64,000 bases of DNA from Atriophallophorus winterbourni (taxonomy: Eukaryota; Platyhelminthes; Trematoda; Plagiorchiida; Microphallidae). Shown piece by piece: positions 1-11,639 of this stretch. The notes under the pieces were generated by a model. That model ran no database searches and was not told where the DNA came from. It saw only the letters and a list, made by a program, of their open reading frames with translations. The DNA lies in assembly GCA_013407085.1 (NCBI GenBank), contig JACCGJ010001398.1:16872-80871 (forward strand), given 5' to 3'. A program made the position numbers and the translations under genes. The stretch's first letter is position 1. Each line of letters begins with the position of its first letter.

Positions 1-416
1 GCGTTCTGCTTGACCGTTTGATTGGGGGTGGTAGGTCGGAGACCGGAGGTGATTAATATTGTGTGCTCTACAGAAATGTTCAAAATAGGCGGACAAGAAT
101 TGCGAACCGTTGTCGGAAACGATGATGTTTGGAAAGCCATGTTAACTGAAGATTCGCTTCGGTGCATTGGTGGTAGTGTTTGTAGTTGATGTGTTTACAA
201 GAGTGATTTCTGGCCATCATAAATGAGCGCCAAACACAATGAGATAGGATACTTTATAGACTGGAACGGCTAAATCCAAGTGTACTTAATCCCAGGGTTG
301 GGTTGTAGGCGGCCATTCAATTGGTTGTTGATGGGGGGGGAGATTTTGCAACTTGTTGGTACCCAGTGTAAGAACGAACCACATTTTTGATATCTTTGTC
401 GATGCCCGGCCAGAAC
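1..416 (-). pseudogene. Gypsy-type integrase fragment (broken)
   Basis: Read on the minus strand from the gap edge, the sequence gives the start of a retroviral-type integrase: FWPGIDKDIKNVVRS, then a former CxxC now read as YTGYQQ. A core follows with HLDLAVP (first catalytic Asp region), VSDNGSQF (second Asp) and PQSNGQAER (Glu). Stops and frame changes near 360-240 break it. The element continues off the left edge, and its upstream part is lost in the assembly gap. Wording of the motifs resembles CsRn1-like Gypsy elements, as do the relics at 11.6 kb and 56.2 kb. What is seen is the integrase; the family name is inferred. Confidence 0.85.
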
Positions 417-1416
417 NNNNNNNNNNNNNNNNNNNNNNNNNNNNNNNNNNNNNNNNNNNNNNNNNNNNNNNNNNNNNNNNNNNNNNNNNNNNNNNNNNNN
501 NNNNNNNNNNNNNNNNNNNNNNNNNNNNNNNNNNNNNNNNNNNNNNNNNNNNNNNNNNNNNNNNNNNNNNNNNNNNNNNNNNNNNNNNNNNNNNNNNNNN
601 NNNNNNNNNNNNNNNNNNNNNNNNNNNNNNNNNNNNNNNNNNNNNNNNNNNNNNNNNNNNNNNNNNNNNNNNNNNNNNNNNNNNNNNNNNNNNNNNNNNN
701 NNNNNNNNNNNNNNNNNNNNNNNNNNNNNNNNNNNNNNNNNNNNNNNNNNNNNNNNNNNNNNNNNNNNNNNNNNNNNNNNNNNNNNNNNNNNNNNNNNNN
801 NNNNNNNNNNNNNNNNNNNNNNNNNNNNNNNNNNNNNNNNNNNNNNNNNNNNNNNNNNNNNNNNNNNNNNNNNNNNNNNNNNNNNNNNNNNNNNNNNNNN
901 NNNNNNNNNNNNNNNNNNNNNNNNNNNNNNNNNNNNNNNNNNNNNNNNNNNNNNNNNNNNNNNNNNNNNNNNNNNNNNNNNNNNNNNNNNNNNNNNNNNN
1001 NNNNNNNNNNNNNNNNNNNNNNNNNNNNNNNNNNNNNNNNNNNNNNNNNNNNNNNNNNNNNNNNNNNNNNNNNNNNNNNNNNNNNNNNNNNNNNNNNNNN
1101 NNNNNNNNNNNNNNNNNNNNNNNNNNNNNNNNNNNNNNNNNNNNNNNNNNNNNNNNNNNNNNNNNNNNNNNNNNNNNNNNNNNNNNNNNNNNNNNNNNNN
1201 NNNNNNNNNNNNNNNNNNNNNNNNNNNNNNNNNNNNNNNNNNNNNNNNNNNNNNNNNNNNNNNNNNNNNNNNNNNNNNNNNNNNNNNNNNNNNNNNNNNN
1301 NNNNNNNNNNNNNNNNNNNNNNNNNNNNNNNNNNNNNNNNNNNNNNNNNNNNNNNNNNNNNNNNNNNNNNNNNNNNNNNNNNNNNNNNNNNNNNNNNNNN
1401 NNNNNNNNNNNNNNNN
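417..1416. other. Assembly gap (1000 N)
   Basis: Exactly 1000 undetermined bases, a round placeholder size. Reading frames that cross it are artefacts. Confidence 1.
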
Positions 1417-1580
1417 AACTAGATGATACGAGAGACCAAGCCCACCGAGACAAAGAACAGAACAACACAGGATGGTTATGGAGTGACCAAGCCGAGACTC
1501 AGGACCCAGGTTCAGAGGTCATAGAGATAGACAAGGCCAGTGTTCATATAGAGAACAGAAAGGGGTGTGCGAAGTAAGCG
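1417..1580. other. Unassigned stretch after the gap
   Basis: Higher-GC DNA with an open plus frame into the gap and a short minus frame. Neither shows a motif I recognise. It is probably the edge of another mobile element. Confidence 0.4.
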
Positions 1581-1985
1581 GTCAGGGTATTGAAGCGGTT
1601 TAACTTTCTGCATACAGTGGATTACCCACTTGAACAACTCTTTCATCAACAAGAATTACGTGGTAGCAGATGTTAGGACTACAAGTTAATTATTCCACAC
1701 TCTCGATCAAATTGTCGAAGTTTTTCCTTTTCATTTCGAGTTTGTTTCATATGGAACTGTCTTCCCCCCATATCATTTGTGCATCAAGCCTGAACATGTT
1801 CAAGGCTGAACTTGACAATTATATGTTGACTAAATCCACCATTGCACCGCAATACATAAGCTGGCTTTCTATATTGACACATCATCTTTTCTGTTTTCAT
1901 GCATCCCCTATATTATTGATCTATGGTTACTGCAAGGTATTTGCTCTTTGCACCACTAAAACTTTGAATTACTTTGAAATTTAAA
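1580..1985 (+). mobile_element. CR1 family A, 3' end fragment
   Basis: With two frame changes this translates to the same C-terminal segment as the complete copy ending at 17.4 kb: LHTVDYPLEQLF, then a piece like FRVCFIWNCLPP, then ELDNYMLTK (compare LDNFMLTN in the full copy). It stops at a repeated ACTTTGAA motif, matching the CTTTGAA tail of the full copy. It is a 5'-truncated insertion of the usual target-primed type, now decayed. Confidence 0.8.
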
Positions 1986-2350
1986 TGTTTAAACTCTGCA
2001 CGTGCTACAACAACCTTAGTTGTTTTTGTGCTCTGAATAAACCAGCAACTTGCGTACAAACTATCGGCCTAGTCTACACTCAATTTCTTCTGGGATGCAA
2101 ATTTCAAGCTCTGTTCATGCACCGAAAACATTAGTTGTTTTTTATGCTATGAGTTAGTTTGTATCTTTAGTAGATTTTAATGACTCAATTTGCGATTCAT
2201 TTCTCGTAGTTTGCATTGCCGAACTATGCACGTGCTACAGTAAAATCAGTGGTTTTTGTGTTCTGATTAAATGTTTAGCATCAGATCAAAGTTTTGCCCT
2301 AATTCAGTACTATTCAAATTTTCCTATAGTTTACGCTAAACTTTATCATT
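1985..2350 (+). repeat. ~115-bp diverged tandem repeat, about three units
   Basis: Three related units start near 1995, 2108 and 2225. Each carries a core like GCACGTGCTAC, then about 10 bases later TTAGTTGTTTTTGTGCTCTGA, and a later GCCCTAATTCA or similar. The spacing is about 113-117 bases. The same sequence occurs inverted at 40.58-40.89 kb. No coding capacity. Confidence 0.65.
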
Positions 2351-2740
2351 CATTTCAAAAACCTATGAATGCAATCCATGCTTTCAATGTTGTCATGGCT
2401 GGATCGGTTTTGCGGATAAGCTTACCAATTTCAAATAAATGCGTTTCCGTCATGCGTCTCATATATACTTTGGCAACTAATTCTAACATATTACATGCAT
2501 CCGTAATCCTGTGTATAACGCAAGGAAGAGGCGTTGATAGGAGAATGTTTGAGGACGGCTAAATCACGCCCTAATCCAGTTTTTATGGAATGTTTTGTAG
2601 TTGATAAGATTAAATTTTAAAATGGGGGCAGCGGGAAGATAATTTCCAGCGTCAGATCGGCAGCCGCTGTTTAAGATAGGTTCAATCACGCGGAGTTACA
2701 ATCTTGTGTGACCAGCCCTCAATAAACAAAAAGCTAAGCT
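2351..2740. other. Unassigned stretch
   Basis: No gene or motif is recognised. A 65-codon plus frame from 2365 has no features. The last ~100 bases border the CR1 fragment that follows and may belong to it. Confidence 0.35.
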
Positions 2741-2744
2741 GGCT

Positions 2745-3330
2745 GGAAAGAGTTTTACATAGCTCTCAATGACAGAACCAGAGGCCATCAGGTGGGATGC
2801 CGTCCGAACCTGACAATATGTGGATTTAGCGAGATTACTCCGAGATTTTGGGATCCTGAATCGTCTAAATACTCACGTTTCAATAAAACTTTTGGTGCGA
2901 AGAAGTTTGTGCTATAAATCGAGAGAGCGATTGTGGTTTCCACCACGGTCTCAGTGAGTCTTTCACTGGTTTGACTTTTGCTTACGCGTTCACGATTTTC
3001 TATAGTAACCTGTGGTGCGTATGAATTTCGAGAGCAGCATCAATTAGTGCACTTCGATATACTCTCGAATAAGTGAAGTCAATTTGTTGCGTATCATACG
3101 AAAATTTTACCGAATAGGATGAAATGCTGTTGGATTTATGCAAAATCTACGCTGCTGGATTCAGCGCTATCCACACTTTTGTTCTACTGCGAACAACAAA
3201 ATGAAGTTCATGTTCTGATCTTTGAGGAATGATGTGTGAGTTGTTTTCAATCTTTAGTTTAGGGAAATTTACATTTTCGTTCGATTGCGCGTTATTGTTT
3301 GTTATTGTTTCCGTCACCCAATACTGAATC
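2745..3330 (-). mobile_element. CR1-like fragment, endonuclease-RT linker
   Basis: The stretch aligns by eye with 24.26-24.88 kb. Shared blocks include GACAGAA, CAGGTGGGATG, AGCAGCATCAATT and TCGAATAAGTGAAGT, in the same order. In the 24-kb copy the minus strand encodes the linker between endonuclease and reverse transcriptase of a CR1-type ORF2, so this is a second, more decayed copy in the same orientation. Stops interrupt every frame. Confidence 0.65.
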
Positions 3331-3649
3331 TTGTCGAGTGATTCACTTCAGGCAAATTTATCTACGGACGAACCATCCTATTCAGATCGAGCCATTGCGG
3401 AGTACTACAAACATAGTCGATCATAATTATTGAATGGACACTAACATCCATCGGCACTTAAAATCCGATTGCTTCCGATGTTACCAGCAAATATGAGATT
3501 GATTGGCGGTCAAAAACCAATTATACCAGTCAATTCCTGAACATGGTTGTATAAATAAACTGGATGTAGTATTCCTCTAAATCCTTATTCAAACGTTTGT
3601 GGGGAGTGATCGACCCAGAGATAACGGGTAGGCAGACCAGGGGGAGAAG

Positions 3650-3796
3650 AAGAGAGGGAGAGGAAGACGAAGAAGAAGAAGAAGAAGAAGAAGAAGAAGA
3701 GGAACACGGAGGAAGAGAAGAAGAAGAAGAAGAGAAAGAGAAGAGAAAAGAAGAAGAAAGAAGAAGAAGAAGAAGAAGAAGAAGAAGAAGAACGCA

Positions 3797-3850
<54 letters not shown>

Positions 3851-3857
3851 AATAATA

Positions 3858-3948
<91 letters not shown>

Positions 3949-3965
3949 TAAATAATAATATAACG
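3650..3965 (+). repeat. Compound GAA then AAT microsatellite
   Basis: A purine tract of GAA/GAG repeats (about 3650-3792) passes directly into an almost pure AAT array (about 3797-3962). All open frames across it are homopolymeric and not genes. A similar GAA-to-AAT order is seen at 6385-6730. Confidence 0.95.
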
Positions 3966-4265
3966 CACATAATAATTATCCTTTCTTGTTGAATTCAAGT
4001 CACGCGCTGAACACCGGGATCAACATTTCCTTGAACTGTTTCGTAGATGAAAGGGACCGTTAAAACACATCAATAATGCAAACTTTTCCTTCAACCAGCC
4101 TTGAAGTTCACCAAATGTTATCCTCAAGGGTTAATTTGATGATTTGCTACTTCAACATGTCAACTGACGGTGATTTATCTTCGATATGAAAGGTACTAAA
4201 AATTTCTCCTCAATGTAGAGCAATCTGGACAAAACTCATCGTGCTACAGACATGTTGATGTTCAC

Positions 4266-4450
4266 CGTTGTGATTGTTTGTTTGCCTAAATAAGATGAGC
4301 GTGTGTTTCATTATTTTTCTTGCGCGTAATAAACGCCTTTGATCAATCGATTTCACTTTTATTGTGCGATTCATGGGTGAACGCGTTTAGCGTTGGACAA
4401 GTTGACCTCATCGATGAATCAAGACACCATCAATGTGCGTGCATGCAAAG
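4266..4450 (+). mobile_element. LTR-like relic (copy 1)
   Basis: The segment resembles 36172-36345: a GTTGTG-TTGT start, AATAAACGC (a possible polyadenylation signal), CAATCG, GATTC-TGG, AACG-GTT and GACCTCA-GATGAATC, in order. A repeat with an internal AATAAA fits the R/U5 part of an LTR. No terminal TG/CA or target duplication could be defined, so the class is tentative. Confidence 0.4.
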
Positions 4451-4654
4451 CAGCGGCTTACGTCGTTATTTTTGGGGTTATATATCGCTTACCACCATCG
4501 ACCGCAGAAGACAAATCATGCTAGTTGAAAGACAACAGCGCATCAAGGCACGACAACGCGATGAAGTGCTACTTCTCGAGCATTTCGACCTTCTGCGGGT
4601 GTACTCAAGATGCCAGCATACAACGAACTAACTGGAGCACAAACTTCAATAAGT

Positions 4655-4900
4655 ATTCGGCCTAGTACCTTTGTACAACCACTTTAACCAAACACAAATG
4701 AAAGAGACAGATTGGTCATCTATTCTGGACCTTGTTTTGACTTCAAACGCATCGTCAATCGAATCAATCGGATACGAAGCTCCATTGCGGTGGAGTGACG
4801 TTATGGTGTTTGTGTTCCATTATGTCTGCAGCGCTTTGAGAAAGCTACGAGTCAAATGTCTTCCGTAAACTCGAATTTCGGAGACTCAGAGCACCATTCT
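4655..4900 (+). pseudogene. CR1 endonuclease fragment
   Basis: A 65-codon frame reads WSSILDLVLTSN, then ESIGYEAPL and VFHYVCSALR. This matches the C-terminal part of the endonuclease in the full CR1-A copy (SILDLILTN, ESLTYEAPIG, ITFDYICQAIR, about 15.17-15.30 kb). Both ends are lost. Confidence 0.8.
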
Positions 4901-5275
4901 GAAAAGTAAACGAGCTTCAAATAAAAACATTAAAACTCATTGATAAACTATCATCAGATGCACATCCAATAAAACTTTTGATTTATTCTGAGCAAAGATG
5001 TCCGCATCTTTCGATTCTCATTTCTTAGTAGAACCAGAAAATAGATTAGACTAAAACGTCGAGATTTGGCCATGCATTGTTATCTTGCCACTTCTGAAAC
5101 TTTGTTTCAATTTAACAGAATACGAATTAGAGTGACCATACTCGTTTAGCGTATAAAAAACAGTGCCAGCGACGCATGGTTGAGAGAATGGAATCTTATT
5201 CAAAATTACTGTACAGAATTGTGAATGAAAGAGCCGAGTGAAACAAGGGTTTTTCCGTTCATGACAGAATAAGGA
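4901..5275. other. Unassigned stretch, possibly CR1 linker
   Basis: It continues from the endonuclease fragment without an open frame. No other signal seen. Confidence 0.3.
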
Positions 5276-5638
5276 ATGGCTGCTTTAGTTCAAGAGTCAT
5301 TGGACGAACTTGCTAGCTTCTACCCCCAAGTGTTCTGCCCGAATCAGCAATTATTGCATCTTGCCAATGCACAAGGGTGGTTGCAGGTCAACTGTTGGGA
5401 ACTAAGGACCTGTCAGCCTGATTGTCTTAGAGCAATTGACGATGGCACTCGAGCAAGTGATTCCAGTAGTTGCTTCTCTTCTATGGATGCGGTCTCAATT
5501 GTCATGCAACGGTCTGTTACCTTAACGCAAGAGGCTGCCGAAACTGATGATCCTGCTCTAAGTAGCACGGGAAAAAAGTTCAGACCACTCGGGTGCTTCG
5601 AGGGAGGGCCAAACAGGATTAGTTTCAGAAGCACGAAT
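5276..5638 (+). pseudogene. Region ahead of CR1-B endonuclease, unrecognised protein
   Basis: An open frame of 136 codons begins at 5276. I recognise no domain in it. Bases 5369-5429 are a near copy of an internal reverse transcriptase stretch (7428-7490 and 42930-42990), so part of this frame is rearranged element sequence. It may otherwise be an ORF1 remnant. Confidence 0.45.
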
Positions 5639-5639
5639 A

Positions 5640-6235
5640 ACCAGTGCTCAAGTATTGTATGCAAATGTATGCAGCATAAGGAATAACTGGACTGAACTTT
5701 CTCTCTGCGTGGCTCACTCACACCCAAGGGTTATTGCGCTTTCTGAGACCTGGCTGTCTGCGATTGATGAGGTGCCGGTAAACATCAGCGAACAGTTTCT
5801 CGTCATAAAATGCGATAGACCGGGTGATAGGAGTGGCGGTGGAGTTGCACTGCTCTTGGTGTATGGTTTGCACAGCATCTGTGCAGGGATATCTCTAGCC
5901 ATTGAAAACGTCCAAGTTGTTACGAGTATCCTGATTTGCTACAAGTCATCGCTCGCATTTGCTTGTGTCCACGCCACACCCATTGTATTCCAACAGGAGT
6001 TCACACAGCTTATTAAGACACTCGACGGTTTGCTTCACTCAGCTCCCAGCGTACTTATCTTGGGTGATTTCAACCTACCAGACATAGATTTGCTTGTCCC
6101 CACTGGTGTAGTCACGCAGCAGTCTGACACCTTTCTCGAATGGCTCCATAATCATGCGTTGCACCAGCATATGAATGATCCTACAAGGTTTCGTCATAGA
6201 TGCACTTGGTATTGTCGTTCCAGCTAGAAGCCATT
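5640..6235 (+). pseudogene. CR1-B apurinic-type endonuclease domain
   Basis: The frame reads YANVCSIRNNWTEL (the N-x-x-S-I-R-N start of these nucleases), VIALSETWLS (catalytic Glu), SGGGVALL, SVLILGDFNLPD (catalytic Asp/Asn), and ends near MNDPTRF. The final SDH-type motif is reached only after frame changes (GKSIT). The domain nicks the insertion target in living elements. Copy 3 (58.3 kb) overlaps its end. Confidence 0.85.
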
Positions 6236-6384
6236 AGGTTTTTAAAATACCTACCGCCGCTCGGCAAATCGATCACGTAATGTGAAGCTTCGAAACAATA
6301 TTGCGTTCTCACAAACCTTTCTCTCGTCCTAGAAGAAATTTTAGGCTTGTAGACTGCGGTTTACTCTTGCAGACTTCAAGCTTC

Positions 6385-6688
6385 CCAGGAAAGCGAAGGA
6401 AGAAGAGAAGAAGAAGAAGAAGAATAGAAGAAGAAGAAGAAGAAGAAGAAGAATAAGGAAGGAAGAAGAAGAATAAGAAGAAGAAGAAGAATAAAAGAAG
6501 AAGAAGAAAATAAGAAGTAAGAAAGAAGATGCGAAAAGAAGAAAAATAATTAATAAGAATAAAATAAGAATAAGAAGAATATAAGAAGAATAATAAGAAG
6601 AATAAGAAGAAGTAATAATAAGAATAATATAAGAAGAAGAAGTAATAATAAGAATAATAAGAATAAATATAATAATAATAATAATATA

Positions 6689-6728
<40 letters not shown>

Positions 6729-6732
6729 TTCT
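6385..6732 (+). repeat. GAA/AAT microsatellite inside CR1-B copy 1
   Basis: The tract begins as GAAGAA repeats, drifts through AATAAGAA mixtures and ends in (AAT)n at 6687-6728. Flanks match an uninterrupted stretch in copy 3 (58.53-58.60 kb), which shows the array grew or inserted within the element. The long tyrosine- and serine-rich minus frame here is not a gene. Confidence 0.95.
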
Positions 6733-7082
6733 ACCGATTCCAATGTATGTGAAAACTGGGATAGAATTTGTTAGTATCTAAACGAGTTACAAGACACGCA
6801 CGCTCCGCTGCAGTGTGTGAGAAGGCATTAAAGGCCACCCTGGTGGTCTCCTCGAGTCCGTTGGTCAACCCGTAAACTGGATCGCCAATGGCGGCAATAT
6901 AAGCTATCCCTCACTTCTGGTTCTTGGGCCGCTACAAAACCGCTCGGAATGCCTGTGGTAAATTACAATGTGTGCTTAAACAGGATTTTTCGTTATCTTT
7001 AGCTAGGGATGCTAAATCCAACCCTTAAAGGTTTTATAGCTACGCACAGTCAAAAGGAAAATCTGGGGAAAGCATAGGAGAT

Positions 7083-8532
7083 TTGATACTGGAGGACGGT
7101 AAAGTAGCTGATACCGACCTTTTTGAGGCGGCTGCTTTCTTAGGGTTTTTCAGTAGCGTTCAACTACAGGATTATTCTTTAAACGCACCGTCAGGTCTGC
7201 TTGATCTAACACCTGGTGTCTATGTATTAGATAAGTTGTCCTTGAATGAGGCTGAGGTGTATGACGCACTTATCCATGTTCGTGTCAAAAAATCTGAATG
7301 ACCGGATGGAATCTACTCAATTATGCTTAGAAATTTTGCCTCAGTGCGTACCGAATCGTTTTGTCAGCTCTTTAATTCATGTCGGCAACTGGAAGTGTTT
7401 CCCAGTAAGTAGAGGGTAGCTATAGTCGTGCCAATACACAAGGGTGGTTGTAGGTCAAATTTTGGGAACTATAGACCTGCCAGCCTGACTAACACCGTCT
7501 CAAAAGTACTAGAAAAACTATTGCGTGACAAACACTGTCAGCATCTTAGTCCGCATTCTCTGTTGAGTGTAACTCAATATGGTTTACTTAAAGGTAGATC
7601 CTGCCTGACTAACCTTCTCACTTTTCTCGATACTGCAACTAAAATGTTGGACGAAGGAAAGCCAGTCGAAGCCCTCTACTTAGATTTTAGCAAGGCTTTT
7701 GATTCCGTGATTCACCGCCTTCTAGAGATCAAGCTAGCAGCAAAAGGTATACAGGGAAGTATACATGCTTGGATAAAAGAATTCCTTACAGGAAGGACAT
7801 TCAGAGTTCGGGTTGGATCCACGTTGTCTAGCCAAACCGACATGATCAGTAGGGTCCCTCAAGGTTCGGTGCTCGGTCATCTTCTATTCTTAATTTTTAT
7901 TGATGACTTGTCGTCTGCGTTGAATTGTCCATGCTTCATTTTCGCGGATAATGTGAAGTTCATCGGATTGAGGAATAATGATGTACGACTTTGAGCGGGT
8001 CATAAACTGGTCATAGCAGTGGGATCTCCCGTTGAACCTAAATGAGAGCCAACTCTTGTCAGCACTGGTTGAAAAAATTTCGGTCCAGGTGGCGGGGAAT
8101 TCCATCAGTGTTAACGCCACACAGTGTGTTAAGGTTTTGGGAGTGCCTGTTGGGGCTGACTTAAAATGGGAGGACCAATGTGCCGCTGTGGCTCAGCGTG
8201 CACGCAAGGTACATTTTCGGCTGAAATCAGTGCTACCGAGCAGAAGACCCGATGTTTTCCTGCCACTGTACAAGGCATTAGTTTGTCCGCATCTCGAATA
8301 CTGTGTTCAGACGTGGTGTCCTCACTACGCAAAGGACATCCTTCGACTTGGAAGCGTACAGCGCCTCGCAACTCGCATGATTGAGGGTCAGCGAGGGAAA
8401 CCGTACGCTGCGCGCCTAATTTCTCTCAATCTTTTCTTCATTAGGCGTCGTCGTCGAAGAGGTGACCTAATGGAAACCTTTAAGTTTTTGAAGGGTTTGA
8501 GTGACGTGCCAATGAACGACTTCTTTACTTAA
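7083..8532 (+). pseudogene. CR1-B reverse transcriptase
   Basis: Three open pieces (7083-7301, 7428-7994, 8032-8532) make a non-LTR reverse transcriptase: PIHKGGCR with NYRPASL, QYGLLKGRSCLTNL, YLDFSKAFDSVIH (first catalytic Asp), SRVPQGSVLGHLLF, IFADNVKFIG, then thumb motifs VLGVPVGADLKW and HLEYCVQTWCP. The catalytic FADD box reads FADN, as it also does in copy 2. Separated by stops at 7302 and 7994 and small shifts. Confidence 0.9.
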
Positions 8533-8829
8533 ATCCCCCAGGTGAGCAACAGGGGCCATTCACTTGAAAATGCTAAGAAATGATGTCGGGTAGACTCCAT
8601 GAAACACTTTTTTAGCCTTAGGGTTGTAACTTTTGGAACATTCTTCCAGAACAACTTATATCCTGCAGTACCATCTCGAGTTTTAGACAGGGTTTGGACC
8701 GCAACTAAGGTAAGTTTTTTCCTGATTACTCTCCTTAATTGGTATACAAGCTTAGGTAGTTTAACTTATATCGTTATCCCGTAAATAAAGTAAGGGCTAG
8801 AGTTCTCTGTGTTTTTTATTCCATTTTAC

Positions 8830-10440
8830 ACGATGCTAATCCAGCTGACCTCTCACCGTGATGGTGAGGAGAAAATGCTGTTTCTTTTTCCAGCATCAGC
8901 TATATTGCGGTGCTTCCTAAATACAATCCGGATAATCTCTTGTCGTCGTAATCGTCGGAGATTTCAAATAGACTAAAAAAAAAACGTTTTGCAGTGGTGG
9001 ATGCTTCCCTGCAACTTTCCACCGAAGGAAATTCTGGACGCTCGATTTTCTCGTTAGCCACATACTATCCTGTGCAAAGTGAGCTGAACTAAAGTGAACA
9101 TTGAACTGATTAAGTCGTTATTGACTCCCACCTACTATATCGGAAGAAATAACCGGGTGGGTACAACATTATCCCAGTTATTCCTCATGCATGTTATAGA
9201 CACATCTCATGCTCTCCAGCTGACGTTTTAATCGGAAGACTTTGCCACGGTTGCGTACCGTCAGCATGGAAAGCTGGTGTGATAAGACTAATTTACAAGG
9301 GTGGCTATCGTTTCGACTTAACAAATTACAGACCAATCACGCTGCTCCCTTGTATCTGGAAAATTATATAAGAGCATCATATCTAATGAGCTTTTATCAG
9401 CAGCTCAATATGGGTTTCGCCGAAACAGATCTTATCTGTCAAAGTTACTCATCAATCTAGACGATTGGACAACGTCCTGTTTCCTAGAAAAATAAGTTCA
9501 TGTCCGCTATATTGATTTATCCAATCCATTTGCTATGGTCAACGAAAGCCTGCTTCTGTCAAAACTAGTGCAACATGGAATAACAGGAAAGTTATAATCG
9601 TTGATAACGAATGGATCGGCATTTGCGAGTCCGCATTGACGACGTTCTATAGAAAAACATCAACATCACCAGCGACTTTCCTCATGGTTAACTGATCGGG
9701 CCTATCCTTTTCTTGTTATACATAAAACATATTTCGCATTTAGTACGACGCAATATGATTCTTTTTGATGAAATCAGATGCATTTCAACATACTTAAACG
9801 TGAAATTTTAAAAGTTCGCCGGCACTACTAGCATACATATAACCTAGGCCATGTAAACTTGACTTGGACCAGCTCTAAGAATGTTTTTGGTATCTGGATT
9901 ACTTGAAACATGAGACTAAATAGTATTTGCCAGAGTGTCCTCAACATGGCAAGAGGTATCTTCGGAACGCTAATAAGAATGTTCGGGTGGTCCTTTCCCT
10001 AAAGTCTCCCACGCATCAAAAATACTAACATCCATCCAACGATCATAGTTTTGGAAGTGTGGCTGCATTAAGAAATTAGATTGGTGGATAAAATTTACAA
10101 CCGAGTGACGGAGCTAGTTGATGGTATGCAGCACATCCCATACCAAGAGCGAATGGCCATGCTCCGTTTGACCGATTTGACAGAAAGGATAATAAGGTGC
10201 GACAATATCCTAACATATAAAATACTGCGGATTGAAAATCACCCTCTCTGCGATTTGATAAATATCAGTTCCCATAATGATGCACGGAGTCATTCGAATT
10301 GTCTCTTTGTACAGCTATCGAGACTCGATTGAAGACGTCATTCTTTTCTTCGTGCCTTTTTGCTCTTTATTAAATTCACTATCAGAGGACATTCCGATCG
10401 CTACCAAGATCAGTGATTTTAAATTTTGAATTTAAAACTC
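8830..10440 (+). pseudogene. CR1-like copy, strongly decayed (endonuclease to 3' end)
   Basis: Fragments in order: IVGDFK near 8.95 kb (endonuclease GDFN), CHGCVPSAWKAGVIRLIYKGG with LTNYRPITLLP at 9.24-9.35 kb (reverse transcriptase start), GPILFLLYI at 9.70 kb, then thumb-region pieces YNRVTELVDGMQH and RMAMLRLTDLTER around 10.09-10.2 kb. It ends in a TTTTGAATTT motif resembling the family tail. Stops every few codons. Confidence 0.75.
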
Positions 10441-10815
10441 CATGCTTATATAAAAGTGAACTCCACTAACGGGCCTGTATATTGACACCATATGAACCCA
10501 CAAAAACCAAACACTCCAACCAAATTTTGATTGAATCCTCAATATTTTTAAAGCTGTCATACAAATGTACATGGTATATAGTTTCGCCGAAACTTACAGT
10601 TTACCAATAATACCCGCGGAATCAAGTTCGATTTCCAAAACGACGAATCTCAGACAATTGAGTAGATTTATTCACAACCGAGTCAACGGACGTGCAAAAT
10701 GTTTAACAAGTGAAGTTTATCGGTGAACCTTGGAAACTAAATCCCATTTAGTCTGAACATTTAATTCATCAGACTCATCAATTACAACGAACTTCCATCG
10801 GCCTCGCTATGCCCT
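10441..10815. other. Unassigned AT-rich stretch
   Basis: No coding or repeat signal could be supported. Confidence 0.4.
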
Positions 10816-10975
10816 CACTTTTGAGGGAGTTTTTGCGTATGCTTTATCTAACTCAGCAACCCACTTATTCATGGACATGTTCATTTGTTGTTGTCCTATA
10901 GATACAAACCATGTTCATGGCCACTATTCACTACATTAGACTTGGAATTTTCTGATCAAGATTTCATTTTTGCCT
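10816..10975 (+). repeat. Dispersed repeat, copy 1
   Basis: The segment aligns with 41.21-41.38 kb: GTTCATTTGTTGTTG-CC, ATACAAACCAT, GGCCA-TAT in the same order and orientation. It may be an untranslated or LTR part of a mobile element; nothing defines its ends. Confidence 0.45.
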
Positions 10976-11635
10976 TTACCGTTTTGCGGAAGTCACAAGC
11001 TAAGCTCTGGCCTGCTACCGACTGAGAAGGTGGATCTCAAAGGTGAGATTTTATCCCCCAAATTCGTTTCAGCATACCTGGCTGCTCTTTCACAGTAGCT
11101 ATCAAGTTTCACTTTGAAATAGGCCGATGAAGTATGCAGTACATTTACTAATATGCGCAATTCACAATTTCTGGTTATAAAACACCCGAAGCTATAACCG
11201 ACTATATCATCCATATCAATCATTAGACTGAAAATATCTCGTAATCTACTATCTTCTCCGACTGTATAATCATGTTTTCGAATATGGTAGAAAAAGAAAT
11301 TTGCAATACACACACACCTAACGTTGACCAAGTTCCAGCCTCTGTGAGGTATTTAGCATCAATATTCGCAGGGTAAAAGCGACCATAACTTCCGAATCGC
11401 GCAGTGAGCCGAGACGAAGAACTTTAAAAGACAAAGCCGTCGCTAGAATGAAGTGGTCGAAAACACCACTTGAGCCTACCAAACTGGTGTGCCCGAAGAA
11501 GAACACACGTTGAGTTTGTTCCTGATCATTCGATGATTTTACATTCCATCAACATTCTCATGCCATGCCGCACATAAGTAAGCCTTATAGTGATCATAGC
11601 CAGGTGACTATTAGCTCTAACTTATTCACTAATTC
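10976..11635. other. Unassigned stretch with minus-strand open frames
   Basis: Minus frames of 112 codons (10993-11331) and 62 codons (11318-11506) are free of repeats but match no family I know. They could be decayed element sequence or chance. Confidence 0.3.
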
Positions 11636-11639
11636 CCAG

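Larger units (their letters stand above)
5276..8800 (+). mobile_element. CR1 family B, copy 1 (interrupted)
   Basis: A non-LTR element on the plus strand with endonuclease (5.64-6.23 kb) and reverse transcriptase (7.08-8.53 kb), split by a 350-bp microsatellite. Two shorter copies of the same family occur at 42.58-44.55 kb and 58.27-59.35 kb and confirm which bases belong to the element. The 3' end is placed near a shared CCCGTAAAT motif, also present at 44.53 kb. Several stops and frameshifts make it inactive. Confidence 0.85.

Noticed and set aside
317..1577. Open frames of 350-396 codons across the first gap, and similar ones at 46046-47199
   Set aside because: They are made almost entirely of undetermined bases; only the short known ends carry information (integrase on the minus strand at 317-416).
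3530..3992. Leu-, Ser-, Glu- or Asn-rich open frames
   Set aside because: Translation of a trinucleotide microsatellite. The same holds for 6309-6743, 21240-21515 and 47953-48156.
8129..8384. Open frames overlapping the CR1-B reverse transcriptase on both strands
   Set aside because: Shadows of the true frame 8032-8532.
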